From Amycolatopsis taiwanensis DSM 45107 (lineage in GTDB: Bacteria; Actinomycetota; Actinomycetes; Mycobacteriales; Pseudonocardiaceae), in contig NZ_KI912598.1 in NCBI RefSeq assembly GCF_000519205.1, positions 112,400 to 176,399 of the forward strand: a DNA stretch of 64,000 bases, given 5' to 3'. Under the pieces are notes generated by a model. It did not search any database. It had not been told where the DNA came from and worked only from the letters and a program-made list of their open reading frames with translations. Both the position numbers and the translations under genes were made by a program. This document shows, in pieces, positions 35,493 to 46,578 of this stretch; the stretch's first letter is position 1, and each line of letters opens with the position of its first letter.

Positions 35493-36182
35493 ATGCGACT
35501 GTTTCGCCGCCGGTCCGGTAAGGGGGCCCAAGAGGCGCCGGACCCGCGTACACCGTGGCCGCAGCAGGACGTCCCGGGCGATCCCACGGCGGCCGCGGTC
35601 GAGTTCTGGCGCGACTGGTTCGAGCTGCTGCCCGAGGTCAACGCCGCGCTCGGTGACCGCGAGCCGCACCGGGTAGAGCACGACCTGTGCCGCCTGGTCG
35701 CGCGGTTGCACCCCGACCTGCACTTCTCCCTGGAGCGCGGGCAGCGCGCGATCTACGCGCTCGTCATCACCGGCCAGGAGGATCCCCGGCTGCGGGTCTA
35801 CACCGACGCGTGGCGGGCGGCCGCGCCGGAGGAGGACCCCATCTGGGAGTACCACGACTCCGTGCCGCCGGTACCCGATCCCAGCGAGGTCACCGTGAAC
35901 CTCGGTGCGCACCGGATCGCGCTGGCCGATGTCCGGGTCTCGGCGGTGGTGGACTCCGCCGAGTCCGTGGTGGACGTCGTGGTGCACCATCCCGGCGTGG
36001 CCGCGCTGGACGAGGCGGCGCGCCGGGCGCTGACCTTCCTGCCGCTGGACGCCACGCTGGGCGAGCGGCTGGCGGCGGAACGCCTGCGCCGGGTGGAGCT
36101 CGCCGACCGCGAGCCCGAGGGGGCGATCACGTTGCTGGAGCTGCGTGCACTGGTGCGTGGCCTGGCTTCGAAAGATGCGTGA
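35493..36182 (+). CDS. Conserved actinobacterial protein of unknown function
   Basis: 229 residues starting MRLFRRRSGKGAQEAPDP, with a basic N-terminus, a helix-rich middle (EFWRDWFELLPEVNAALGDR; LERGQRAIYALVITGQEDP) and an acidic C-terminal half ending LLELRALVRGLASKDA. No signal peptide or membrane segment is visible. I do not recognise a family. It starts 10 bp after the MetE-like gene and has clean codon bias, so it is real and probably co-transcribed with it. A 134-bp gap separates it from ligA. Confidence 0.8.
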   Translation: MRLFRRRSGKGAQEAPDPRTPWPQQDVPGDPTAAAVEFWRDWFELLPEVNAALGDREPHRVEHDLCRLVARLHPDLHFSLERGQRAIYALVITGQEDPRLRVYTDAWRAAAPEEDPIWEYHDSVPPVPDPSEVTVNLGAHRIALADVRVSAVVDSAESVVDVVVHHPGVAALDEAARRALTFLPLDATLGERLAAERLRRVELADREPEGAITLLELRALVRGLASKDA

Positions 36183-36247
36183 TCGCCGCCGCTGGGAAGC
36201 ACAGGCGGGTCCGGCGGAGGCCGGAAGTTGTCGGTGGGCACGGTTAA

Positions 36248-38440
<2,193 letters not shown>

Positions 38441-38451
38441 GCACGCCGAGA

Positions 38452-38535
38452 TCGCGCGCAGATGGGGGCAACCATGGGTGAGTCCCCGCTGCGGAGGTCG
38501 GTGTCGCGCGCAGATTGGGGAAACACAGAGTGAGT
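38452..38535. repeat. Imperfect ~32-bp direct duplication between ligA and the GNAT gene
   Basis: TCGCGCGCAGATGGGGGCAA at 38452 and TCGCGCGCAGATTGGGGAAA at 38504 start two ~32-bp stretches that continue with CCATGGGTGAGT and CACAGAGTGAGT. The second contains the GNAT start codon; the first ends in a sequence with an ATG but no lasting frame. The start region seems to have been duplicated 52 bp upstream. Confidence 0.6.
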
Positions 38536-39024
38536 GAGTTCGTGGTGAGGCCGCCGCGGGCCGAGGAGTTGCACGCGGTGGGCGAACTGACCGTGGCCGC
38601 CTATCGGGACGACGAGCTGCTCCAAGTGGAGCCCGAATACGAGGCTGTGCTCGCCGACGCCGAGCGCCGCGCCACAGAGGCCGAACTACTCGTCGCGGTG
38701 ACCGGGGACGGCGAGTTGCTGGGTTCGGTGACAGTGGTGCGGCCAGGCACCGCTTACGCGGAGATCTCCCGCGAGGGCGAACTGGAGTTCCGCATGCTCG
38801 CCACCGCTCCCGCCGCCCGGCGCCGGGGCGTCGGCGAGGCCCTGACTCGTGCCGTGATCGAGCGCGCCCATGAACTCGGCGCAAAACGAGTCGTGCTGTG
38901 CAGCCTCGAGACGATGCAGGCGGCGCACCGGCTCTACACCCGCATCGGCTTCCGCCGCCTCCCCGAACGCGACTGGGAACCCCACCCCACCTTCTGGCTC
39001 CGCGCCTTCGCCCTGACCCTTTAG
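38530..39024 (+). CDS. GNAT N-acetyltransferase
   Basis: 164 residues from the GTG at 38530. GNAT features: VVRPPRAEELHAVGELTVAA, a central LGSVTVVRPGTAYAEI strand pair, [20 protein letters not shown] (acetyl-CoA loop) and VVLCSLETMQAAHRLYTRIG. The C-terminal strand is FWLRAFAL. The acceptor is unknown. It follows ligA by 89 bp, with a duplicated start region between. Confidence 0.87.
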   Translation: MSEFVVRPPRAEELHAVGELTVAAYRDDELLQVEPEYEAVLADAERRATEAELLVAVTGDGELLGSVTVVRPGTAYAEISREGELEFRMLATAPAARRRGVGEALTRAVIERAHELGAKRVVLCSLETMQAAHRLYTRIGFRRLPERDWEPHPTFWLRAFALTL

Positions 39025-39231
39025 CCCCGCCCAGGCACCGTGTCCCCGGTTAGGGAAGCTGAATCCGAGGTTGGGGAGGCAGAAACAAGGACGAGTCAGG
39101 TACTGGGAGTTGAACCACGGTGCGCAGCGGTCGGCATCTTCCGTTGCCGCAGCCGACCTCCGGCAGTTCGCTCACACGTTTTCGGACCTCGCCGATCCGA
39201 ACGTCATGGCCCGCGCCTGGGAGTGAACAGC

Positions 39232-39512
39232 GGGTTGGAAACCCAGTGGCTCATCGACAAATCTGCCCTTGGTGCGTTTGGGGGCGAGCCCCGACGTCGA
39301 TCTGTGGGCACGACGTGTCCGACCGAGGACTTGTCCGCCTCACTACTGTCACGCTCTTGGAGGTTGGGTACTCCGCGAGGTCGGCTGGTGACCTCCGAGG
39401 AGGACTTCGCAGGCCGCCACTCTGTCGAACATGACGATCGAGTACGCGACGCTGGCGATCGAGGACCGTGCCGTGGAAGTACTCGGGCTGCTCGCCCACG
39501 AGAGCCCGAAAG
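39232..39512 (+). pseudogene. VapC-like PIN toxin relic
   Basis: Pieces of a PIN-domain toxin follow one another in three frames on the plus strand: ETQWLIDKSALGAF (from ~39237), then RGLVRLTTVTLLEVGYSARS (from ~39330) and MTIEYATLAIEDRAVEVLGL (39431 on), ending against the ACT gene's stop at 39513. Order and spacing match an intact VapC of ~130 residues, but at least two frame changes and a lost 3' end make it dead. Just upstream (39133-39225) an open stretch reading AADLRQFAHTFSDLADPNVM may be the end of the old antitoxin. The other part of the gap 39025-39512 holds nothing I can name. Confidence 0.65.
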
Positions 39513-40172
39513 TCATCCGTCCAGGACGACGGCGACGATGCCGGCGAAGTGGGCCAGGTGGGCGACCTCGGCGGCCCGGAATATCGGGCCGCCCGGGCGC
39601 CCGACGAGCAGTGCCTTGCCGGGTTTGCCCAGCGGGGTGGCGGCCAGTTCGGTGCCCAGCTCCTGCCAGGTCTGGGGCACCCAGGGTTCCTCCGCGTCCA
39701 GCACGGTGGCCCGCTCCAGCGGCAGCCAGGGCAGGTCGGTGATGGGTGCCTCGGGGGCCGCGCACGAGGAGGCCAGGCGCTGCACCCCATCGTCGGTGTG
39801 CTCGACCACGATCGACCAGCCGGCCCGGACGATCCGGGGCACGCCCTCGACAAGGATGGACAGGCCGGAGGCCGGCTGTGCCGCGATTTCCTCCACCAGT
39901 TCCAGTTCACGGTGGCTGTCCAGCACGCCGGCGTAGGGCCGTACCGCGTCGACCTCGACGCCGGGCACGCTTTCCGCCGCGGTGATGAGCGCGTCCGGCA
40001 GGCGGCCGGAGGGCAGTTCGATGACCAGGTCGTCGATGGCCAGCCCGCCGCCGCGCTCGACCACGTCCACGCTGAGGATGTCCGCCCCGATCAGGCCGAG
40101 CGCCGTGGCAACGGCGCCGAGGGTCCCTGGGGTGTCCGGGAGCTGTACCCGGATCAGGAAGGACACGGCCAT
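39513..40172 (-). CDS. ACT-domain protein (Rv3013-type)
   Basis: 219 residues. An N-terminal ACT domain (FLIRVQLPDTPGTLGAVATA, then LGLIGADILSVDVVERGGG) is followed by a second, less clear repeat and a C-terminal region with LLVGRPGGPIFRAAEVAHLA. ACT domains bind amino acids and regulate metabolic enzymes, but no enzyme domain is attached. The conserved place between ligA and gatCAB in actinobacteria is the best clue: Rv3013 has the same neighbours. It is divergent from gatC with a 201-bp gap. Confidence 0.85.
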   Translation of the reverse strand: MAVSFLIRVQLPDTPGTLGAVATALGLIGADILSVDVVERGGGLAIDDLVIELPSGRLPDALITAAESVPGVEVDAVRPYAGVLDSHRELELVEEIAAQPASGLSILVEGVPRIVRAGWSIVVEHTDDGVQRLASSCAAPEAPITDLPWLPLERATVLDAEEPWVPQTWQELGTELAATPLGKPGKALLVGRPGGPIFRAAEVAHLAHFAGIVAVVLDG

Positions 40173-40373
40173 CCCCTCTCTGCTGTGGGTCGCGCTGAAG
40201 GTGAATTCCGGTCGCCGATTGTGACAGAACCATGCTCGAACGGGGAGGGACTACTGCGTTCCGAAACCGTTTCGCGTGCAAGCTGTGCATAACCCAGTCG
40301 AGTCCTCGTCACCGCCCGCCATAGACTTGCTGCTTACCGACTCACCCGACAGCACACCCCGGGAGTAACCCGC

Positions 40374-40673
40374 GTGCCCAACATATCCCGCGAAGAGGTC
40401 GCGCACCTCGCCAAGCTCGCCAGGCTGGCGGTCACCGACAAGGAGCTGGACGTTTTCGCAGGTCAGCTCGATGAAATCCTGGATGCGGTGGCCAAGGTGG
40501 GTGAGGTCGCGGCCGAGGACATCCCGCAGACCTCGCACGCCGTGCCGCTCACCAACGTCTTCCGCGACGATGCCGTCCAGCCCTGCCTGAGCCAGGAGGA
40601 GGCGCTCTCGGGCGCGCCCGCGGCCGAAGACGGGCGCTTCCGCGTGCCGCGGATTCTGGGGGAGGAACAGTGA
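40374..40673 (+). CDS. gatC: Asp/Glu-tRNA amidotransferase subunit C
   Basis: 99 residues from a GTG at 40374. GatC signature: [40 protein letters not shown] and the C-terminal [11 protein letters not shown]. It wraps around GatA and stabilises GatCAB. The stop overlaps the gatA start (GTGA). Confidence 0.95.
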   Translation: MPNISREEVAHLAKLARLAVTDKELDVFAGQLDEILDAVAKVGEVAAEDIPQTSHAVPLTNVFRDDAVQPCLSQEEALSGAPAAEDGRFRVPRILGEEQ

Positions 40674-42172
40674 CCGATCTAACTAGGCTGACCGCGGCCG
40701 AACTGGCCGAGAAGATCCACTCCCGCGAGGTCTCCGCGGCGGAGGTCACCCAGGCGCATCTGGACCGGATCGCCGAGGTGGACGAGTCCGTGCACGCGTT
40801 CCTGCACGTCGACGCCGAGGGTGCGCTGGCGGCCGCCCGCGCGGTCGACGGCGCGCTGGACTCGGGGGCCGCCCCGGTGTCCAGCCTCGCCGGCGTGCCG
40901 CTGGCGCTCAAGGACGTGCTCACCACGCGCGGCATCCCGACGACGTGCGGCTCGCGCACCCTGGAGGGCTGGATCCCGCCGTACGACGCGACGGTGACGC
41001 GGAGGCTGCGGGAAGCGGGCTTGCCGATCCTCGGCAAGACGAACATGGACGAGTTCGCCATGGGCTCCTCCACGGAGAACTCCGCGTTCGGCCCGACGCG
41101 CAACCCGTGGGATCACTCCCGCGTCCCGGGCGGATCCGGTGGGGGCTCCTCGGCCTCGCTCGCCGCGTTCGAGGCCCCGCTGGCCATCGGCACGGACACC
41201 GGCGGCTCGATCCGCCAGCCCGGGGCGGTGACCGGCACGGTCGGCGTCAAGCCCACCTACGGCGGGGTTTCCCGCTACGGGCTCGTGGCGTTCTCGTCCT
41301 CGCTGGACCAGGCCGGTCCGTGTGCCCGCACGGTGCTCGACGCGGCGCTGCTGCACGAGGTGATCGCCGGGTACGACCCGATGGACTCGACGTCCATCAA
41401 CGCGGCGGTCCCGCCCGTGGTGGCGGCCGCGCGGGAAGGTCTGCGCGGTGACCTCACCGGTATCAAGGTGGGTGTGGTCAAGGAACTCGGCGGGGAGGGC
41501 TACCAGGCGGGCGTGCAGCGCTCGTTCGAGGCCGCCGTCGAGCAGTTGCGCGCGCTCGGTGCCGAGGTCGTGGAGGTGTCCTGCCCGAACTTCGGCTACG
41601 CCCTGCCGGCCTATTACCTGATCGCGCCGAGCGAGTGCTCGTCCAACCTGGCCCGCTTCGACGCGATGCGCTACGGCCTGCGGGTCTCCGACGACGGTTC
41701 GCGCAGCGCCGAGGAGGTCATGTCCCTGACCCGGGAGGCCGGGTTCGGCCCCGAGGTCAAGCGTCGCATCATGCTCGGCACGTACGCGCTGTCCTCGGGC
41801 TACTACGACGCCTACTACGGCTCCGCGCAAAAGGTGCGCACGTTGATCCGCCGTGACTTCGACGCGGCCTTCGAGCGGGTCGACGTGCTGGTCTCGCCGA
41901 CCACGCCGACCACCGCGTTCAAGATCGGCGAGCGGGTGGACGACCCGCTGGCCATGTACCTGTCCGACATCTGCTCCATCCCGTCGAACCTGGCCGGCAA
42001 CGCCGCCATGAGCGTCCCGAGCGGGCTTTCGGACTCCGACGGCCTGCCGGTGGGCTTGCAGATCATGGCGCCGGCGCTGGCCGACGACCGGCTCTACCGG
42101 GTCGGCGCCGCCTACGAGGCCGCGCGGGAGCCCGTGCTGGACCGGCTTCCCGAGCTGAAGGGGGCCGTGTGA
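40670..42172 (+). CDS. gatA: Asp/Glu-tRNA amidotransferase subunit A
   Basis: 500 residues. The amidase triad is visible: Lys in [20 protein letters not shown], Ser in [20 protein letters not shown], Ser in [20 protein letters not shown]. GatA releases ammonia from glutamine; GatB uses it on the mischarged tRNA. It starts on a GTG at 40670, 4-nt overlap with gatC. 163 bp separate it from gatB; there mycobacteria carry pfkA, and nothing coding is left here. Confidence 0.97.
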   Translation: MTDLTRLTAAELAEKIHSREVSAAEVTQAHLDRIAEVDESVHAFLHVDAEGALAAARAVDGALDSGAAPVSSLAGVPLALKDVLTTRGIPTTCGSRTLEGWIPPYDATVTRRLREAGLPILGKTNMDEFAMGSSTENSAFGPTRNPWDHSRVPGGSGGGSSASLAAFEAPLAIGTDTGGSIRQPGAVTGTVGVKPTYGGVSRYGLVAFSSSLDQAGPCARTVLDAALLHEVIAGYDPMDSTSINAAVPPVVAAAREGLRGDLTGIKVGVVKELGGEGYQAGVQRSFEAAVEQLRALGAEVVEVSCPNFGYALPAYYLIAPSECSSNLARFDAMRYGLRVSDDGSRSAEEVMSLTREAGFGPEVKRRIMLGTYALSSGYYDAYYGSAQKVRTLIRRDFDAAFERVDVLVSPTTPTTAFKIGERVDDPLAMYLSDICSIPSNLAGNAAMSVPSGLSDSDGLPVGLQIMAPALADDRLYRVGAAYEAAREPVLDRLPELKGAV

Positions 42173-42335
42173 CACCGGCTATGGCGAGTCGCGGTGCTTC
42201 AGGCAACTACCACGCGCGCCTGTCTCCGCTATCGGGGCGGCGGGGCGCCGTTTCGCTCAACGAGACTTTTGCTCGTCAGCAGCGCCCTGTCGACACGATC
42301 GCGGTCGCGCGCAAGCTTGCGAAGGAGACAGCTTC

Positions 42336-43841
42336 ATGACGGCGGTGGCCGACCTGATGGACTACGCCGAGGTCGTCGAGCGGTTCGACCCGGTGCTCGG
42401 GCTCGAGGTGCACGTCGAGCTGAACACGAAGACGAAGATGTTCTGCGGCTGCCCCAACCTGTTCGGCGGTGAGCCCAACACGCACGTCTGCCCGACCTGC
42501 CTGGGCCTGCCCGGCTCGCTGCCGGTGGTCAACGGCAAGGCCGTGGAGTCGGCGATCCGGATCGGTCTCGCGCTCAACTGCGAGATCGCGTCCTGGTGCC
42601 GCTTCGCGCGGAAGAACTACTTCTATCCGGACATGCCGAAGAACTTCCAGACCTCGCAGTACGACGAGCCGATCGCCTTCAACGGCTACCTCGACGTGAC
42701 GCTGGACGACGGCGAGGTCGTGCGCGTGGACATCGAGCGCGCGCACATGGAGGAGGACACCGGCAAGTCGCTGCACGTCGGCGGCGCCACCGGCCGTATT
42801 CACGGCGCCGAGCACTCGCTGCTCGACTACAACCGTGCGGGCGTTCCGCTCATCGAGATCGTCACGAAGCCGATCGTGGGCACCGGCGCCCGGGCACCCG
42901 AGGTCGCCCGCGCCTACGTCACCGCGCTGCGGGACCTGCTGCGTGCCCTGGACGTCTCGGACGTCCGGATGGACCAGGGGTCGCTGCGCTGTGACGCCAA
43001 CGTCTCGTTGATGCCGAAGGGCGAGAGCGAGTTCGGCACGCGCACCGAGACGAAGAACGTCAACTCGCTGCGCAGTGTCGAACGTGCCGTGCGTTACGAG
43101 ATGACCAGGCAAGCCGCGGTGCTCGCCGCGAATGGCCGGGTCACCCAGGAGACCCGGCACTTCCAGGAGGCCGACGGCACCACCTCGCCGGGGCGCACCA
43201 AGGAGACCGCGGAGGACTACCGGTACTTCCCCGAACCCGACCTGGTCCCGATCGCGCCGCCGGGGGAGTGGATCGAGCAGCTCCGCGCGACGCTGCCGGA
43301 GATGCCGGCCGCGCGCCGCGAACGCATCCGGACCGAGTGGCAGCTCACCCCCGAGGAGTTGCGCGACCTGTTCAACTCCGGCGCGGTGGAGCTCGTCGAG
43401 GCGACCGTCGCGGCCGGGGCGAAGCCCGGCGAGGCGCGCGGCTGGTGGGTGAACTTCCTCGCGCAGGAAGCGAATTCGCGCGAGGTCGAGCTGACCGCGA
43501 TGCCGATCACCCCGAAGCAGGTGGCCCGGGTCACCGAGCTGGTCTCCTCGGGCGAACTGACCAACAAGCTCGCCCGTGAAGTGGTCAAGGGCGTGCTGGA
43601 CGGTGACGGCGAGCCCGACGAGATCGTCGAGAAGCGCGGCCTGAAGGTCGTTTCCGACGACTCGGCCCTGCTGGCCGCAGTCGACGAGGCGCTGGCCGCG
43701 CAGCCGGACGTGGCGGACAAGATCCGGGGCGGCAAGGTGCAGGCCGCCGGCGCGATCGTGGGCGCGGTGATGAAGGCCACCAAGGGCCAGGCCGACGCCA
43801 AACGGGTGCGCGAGCTGATCCTCGAGCGTGTCGGCCAGTGA
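42336..43841 (+). CDS. gatB: Asp/Glu-tRNA amidotransferase subunit B
   Basis: 501 residues. GatB motifs: [18 protein letters not shown] near the start, [60 protein letters not shown] and a C-terminal YqeY-like domain ([20 protein letters not shown]). It phosphorylates the tRNA-bound Glu/Asp and adds ammonia from GatA. The ATG at 42336 follows GCGAAGGAGACAG. The next gene starts 14 bp later. Confidence 0.97.
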   Translation: MTAVADLMDYAEVVERFDPVLGLEVHVELNTKTKMFCGCPNLFGGEPNTHVCPTCLGLPGSLPVVNGKAVESAIRIGLALNCEIASWCRFARKNYFYPDMPKNFQTSQYDEPIAFNGYLDVTLDDGEVVRVDIERAHMEEDTGKSLHVGGATGRIHGAEHSLLDYNRAGVPLIEIVTKPIVGTGARAPEVARAYVTALRDLLRALDVSDVRMDQGSLRCDANVSLMPKGESEFGTRTETKNVNSLRSVERAVRYEMTRQAAVLAANGRVTQETRHFQEADGTTSPGRTKETAEDYRYFPEPDLVPIAPPGEWIEQLRATLPEMPAARRERIRTEWQLTPEELRDLFNSGAVELVEATVAAGAKPGEARGWWVNFLAQEANSREVELTAMPITPKQVARVTELVSSGELTNKLAREVVKGVLDGDGEPDEIVEKRGLKVVSDDSALLAAVDEALAAQPDVADKIRGGKVQAAGAIVGAVMKATKGQADAKRVRELILERVGQ

Positions 43842-43855
43842 CGAACCGCTGAGCC

Positions 43856-44374
43856 ATGGGATTTTCGCCGAAGCTGGTCTCCGGGCGGGAGTGGGCCGGG
43901 CTCGTGGCCGGGCTGGTCGCGTTCGCGGCGCTGTTCGCGCCGTGGACCAACCTGTCCGCGACCCGGCAGGACGTCGAGGAGGCGCTGCGTGAGCTGCCCG
44001 CCGCCGAGGTGGCCCGCACCGCCTGGACCGTCGGGTTCCTCGCCTGGTTCGGGCCGCTGCTGTTGCTGTTCGCAGGGATCGCGGTGACGGTGTTCGGCCA
44101 GCGCCGCGCGGCCCGGCTGAGCGGGCTGGCGCAGCTGTGGCTGATCGCGTCGGCGGTCGCGGTGCTGCTGATGGTGCTCGCCTGGCTGGCCATCGATCAC
44201 GAGTTCGGAGCGGACACCCGTGCGCTGCTCGCGGACGGCGGAGTCGGGATCAACGGCGGGATCGGCCGCTACCTCGCGATGGTCGCCGGCGGGTGCTCGC
44301 TCGTGGCCGCCGTCCTCGACGCCCGCTCGCTACGCCGCCGCGGCATGACGCCGAAGGCCCGGCGGATCTCCTGA
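43856..44374 (+). CDS. Four-TM membrane protein of unknown function
   Basis: 172 residues with four hydrophobic segments: LVAGLVAFAALFAPW (~16-30), TVGFLAWFGPLLLLFAGIAV (~57-76), LWLIASAVAVLLMVLAWL (~96-113) and YLAMVAGGCSLVAAVLD (~137-153). The last residues are basic. I recognise no family; related small actinobacterial membrane proteins lie next to gatB. The stop lies inside a long inverted repeat shared with the remnant on the other strand. Confidence 0.75.
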   Translation: MGFSPKLVSGREWAGLVAGLVAFAALFAPWTNLSATRQDVEEALRELPAAEVARTAWTVGFLAWFGPLLLLFAGIAVTVFGQRRAARLSGLAQLWLIASAVAVLLMVLAWLAIDHEFGADTRALLADGGVGINGGIGRYLAMVAGGCSLVAAVLDARSLRRRGMTPKARRIS

Positions 44375-44401
44375 AGTCCCCACCGGACTCAGGAGATCCG
44401 C
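44362..44401. terminator. Inverted repeat shared by two convergent gene ends
   Basis: GCGGATCTCCTGAAGTCC (44362-44379) pairs with GGACTCAGGAGATCCGC (44385-44401) around CCACC, with one bulged base. Both arms are coding: they give RRIS-stop on the plus strand and QRIS-stop on the minus strand. It lacks a T tail but would form a stable stem from either side. Confidence 0.7.
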
Positions 44402-44686
44402 TGGGTCCCGCCCTCGAAATCGGGAAGCACCAGCCCGGAGTGTTCGGGCCGTTCGGGGCCGGCCGGGATGGCGGTGAGATTGCGCAGTGCTTCGTTGCGC
44501 TGGGTCAGGGCTTCGGCCGTGCTGGGGAACATCACCGCGTTCCCTTCGGTGACGAGCGCCTGGTTCAGGTGCACGAACTCCCGGATCCGGCGTTCACAGG
44601 CCGTGAACGCTGCTGCGTGGTCGGGCGTCGCGGCCAGTTCGCCCGCAAGTACGTAGGCACCGACCAGCGCGAGGCTTGATCCTGAA
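44389..44686 (-). pseudogene. FAD-dependent monooxygenase, C-terminal remnant
   Basis: Minus-strand frame ending at 44389: GSSLALVGAYVLAGELAATP, DHAAAFTACERRIREF, VHLNQALVTEGNAVMFPS. This is the end of PHBH-type FAD monooxygenases, where G-x-S-L-A-x-x-GA-x-x-L is the last FAD/active-site motif. Upstream of ~44686 the similarity stops, so the first ~300 residues are gone. A downstream ATG would give 61 residues; no functional protein is expected. Confidence 0.65.
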
Positions 44687-44765
44687 GACCGAAGCGATCA
44701 GTTCGCGTTGCGCCGCCGGATCCCGGAAGGCCCCCGACGGCGGCTCGGGACGGGTGAAGTTCAGG

Positions 44766-44925
44766 CCGGCCGCTACCTGAAGACCCTGCTCGGCTGGTTC
44801 ACCGAAGCGCTCGCCGACTGGTCCGAGCAGGACCGCCGGAGCCTCGTCCGCCTCCTCGTGTGATTCGCCGACGATATCGCCGATCGCTTGGCGGCTATCG
44901 ACGACGAGGAGCTGACCGATCCGTG
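44766..44925 (+). pseudogene. MarR-family regulator, C-terminal remnant
   Basis: Plus-strand frame RYLKTLLGWFTEALADWSEQ, DRRSLVRLLV, stop, then FADDIADRLAAIDDEELTDP. This looks like the dimerisation end of a MarR regulator (E-DR..L..LL.RFADDL). The in-frame TGA at 44861 is one base from CGA (Arg). With the FAD monooxygenase end on the other strand, it fits a divergent regulator/enzyme pair whose promoter and 5' halves were deleted. Confidence 0.5.
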
Positions 44926-44941
44926 AGGCTTACCGGGCGGG

Positions 44942-46129
44942 TCAGTCCTTGCCGGAACCGCCTGCGGGGTTGGGCGGGATCTGGATGATGGCGACCCGGT
45001 CGTCGCTGGACACCGGCTGCCCGCCGTCCCGGTTCACCGTGCCGACCAGCGCGTACCGGGAGTCGATCGCGTCGATCCCGCCCAGGCGGCCGTAACCGGC
45101 ACCCTCCTTGCCGTCCAGCGCGCTCTTCGGTGTCCCGCCGACCGAGCCGTCCGGCGCGATCGGCAGATCCTGCACGCCGGGCGTGCTCGACGTGGCGATG
45201 ACGACCGCCTGCTCGCTGTCCGCGCAACCGGCCAGGCCCGGTCGGTCCGGCCAGGTCCACGTGGGCGCCGCGAGTGCGCCGCCGGACGGCACGCGGTACA
45301 GCGCGTCCTGACTGGGGCCGCGGTCGGTCACCCACAGCCGGGAGCCGTCGGCGGAGGAGCACAGGCCGCCCGGCGAGTGCAGGCCGGAAGCGAACACCCG
45401 GGAGCCCGGCGTGGGGTTCTCCGGCGCGGGGTTGCCCGAGGTGTCGATGCGCAACACCTTGCCGGCCAACGAGTTCGGGTCGGCGGCCGCGGCGGGGTTG
45501 CCGGCGTCGCCCGTGGCCACCAGCAGGGCCTTGCCGTCGGAGGCCAAGGCGCCGCGGTTGCCGGTCGGGCCCTTCGGAATTCCGGTGAGGACGGCCTTGG
45601 GCTGCTGCCCGCGGGTGAAGCGGACCACCCGGTTGTCGGTGGCCGTGGTGATGTAGGCGAAGACCAGTTGGTCCTCGTCGTAGGTGGGGGACAGCGCGAG
45701 GCCGGTCAGGCCGCCGTCACCGACGGCGTCCACGGTCAGCTTCGCCAGCTGTGACGGCTGGCCGTCGGCGGCGACCTGCATCACGCGACCGGTCTTGCGT
45801 TCGGCGGCGAGGCCGCTGGGAGAGGACGCGTCGCCGGGCAACGCGGCCACCGCCGAGACCGTGTCCAGACAGGTCGCGATGACCGACTGGTCGTAGTCGG
45901 TGCAGCCCTGCGGCGGCGGGACAGGGGTACGGGGAGCAGCCGGACCGGGCGCGCCGCTGCCCGAGTCGCCGTCGACGGGCAGTTTCGGCTGAGGGCCGGC
46001 GGGCGCGGACAACGCGGGTGCCGGCTGGTAGACCTGCCCGGCCGCGCGGTCGTCGAACTTCGCGCACCCGGACAGCAGAAGACCGCAGGCTGCCAGCAGC
46101 CACGGAACACTCCCCATCCGAGCGCGCAT
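44942..46129 (-). CDS. lppZ: LppZ-like lipoprotein, glucose/sorbosone-dehydrogenase-type propeller
   Basis: 395 residues. Signal peptide with lipobox (WLLAACGLLLSGCAKFDD): lipidation Cys near residue 22. A Pro/Gly-rich linker (~30-75) precedes a beta-propeller related to PQQ-dependent glucose/sorbosone dehydrogenases (GGLTGLALSPTYDEDQLVFA; GNRGALASDGKALLVATGDA; SLAGKVLRIDTSG; RVFASGLHSPGGLC). The His/Asp residues that bind PQQ in active enzymes are only partly present, so it may be a binding protein. Equivalent to Rv3006 (lppZ). It is exported and anchored to the outer face of the membrane. Confidence 0.85.
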   Translation of the reverse strand: MRARMGSVPWLLAACGLLLSGCAKFDDRAAGQVYQPAPALSAPAGPQPKLPVDGDSGSGAPGPAAPRTPVPPPQGCTDYDQSVIATCLDTVSAVAALPGDASSPSGLAAERKTGRVMQVAADGQPSQLAKLTVDAVGDGGLTGLALSPTYDEDQLVFAYITTATDNRVVRFTRGQQPKAVLTGIPKGPTGNRGALASDGKALLVATGDAGNPAAAADPNSLAGKVLRIDTSGNPAPENPTPGSRVFASGLHSPGGLCSSADGSRLWVTDRGPSQDALYRVPSGGALAAPTWTWPDRPGLAGCADSEQAVVIATSSTPGVQDLPIAPDGSVGGTPKSALDGKEGAGYGRLGGIDAIDSRYALVGTVNRDGGQPVSSDDRVAIIQIPPNPAGGSGKD

Positions 46130-46578
46130 AGGCCTCTACCCTAGAGCCGCACACGTGAGCCATGGGTAAGTACTCTCCTCAACCGGGTGCCGATCTCGCG
46201 TTCGAATGCTGTTGCGCGGGCTCCGCGCGGCAGGGCAAGCCGGTGCCGATCGTCGGTGCGGGGCCTGGGCAGGCAGCTTCGCCGCCCGTTGGAGCCGTTC
46301 GACGTGCGGGGTGACGATGGTGGCAACGACCGCTCACCGCCGCCAGTGCGGCCGGGCTCGACGTGACCGGCCCCGGGCCGCTGCCCGCTGATCATCCGTT
46401 GTGGACGGCGCTTCGTGCCGACCCCGCACGGCGGGTGTGCGGCGTCAGGTGTGCGAGGTCGCGACCAGGAAATCGCCCGGTACGCGAACGGTGAACGGCC
46501 GCGCAATCTCGCGCATGGCGAATATGGATCGGGGACAGGAGGGTGCGTTCTGTCGCGAAATGGCCTACTCTGCCGCGC
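46130..46578. other. 449-bp gap without an identifiable gene
   Basis: Between lppZ and the DoxX gene, both of whose starts face this region. One plus-strand stretch (~46360-46440; LDVTGPGPLPADHPLWTALR, then ADPARRVCGV) has the codon bias of a gene but no start, no end and no family I know, so it may be a worn fragment. The rest must contain the two promoters. No strong repeat or hairpin is seen. Confidence 0.5.

Noticed and set aside
39090-39125. GGGAGTTGAACCAC as part of a tRNA gene on the minus strand
   Set aside because: No acceptor stem, anticodon arm or other pairing could be drawn around it.
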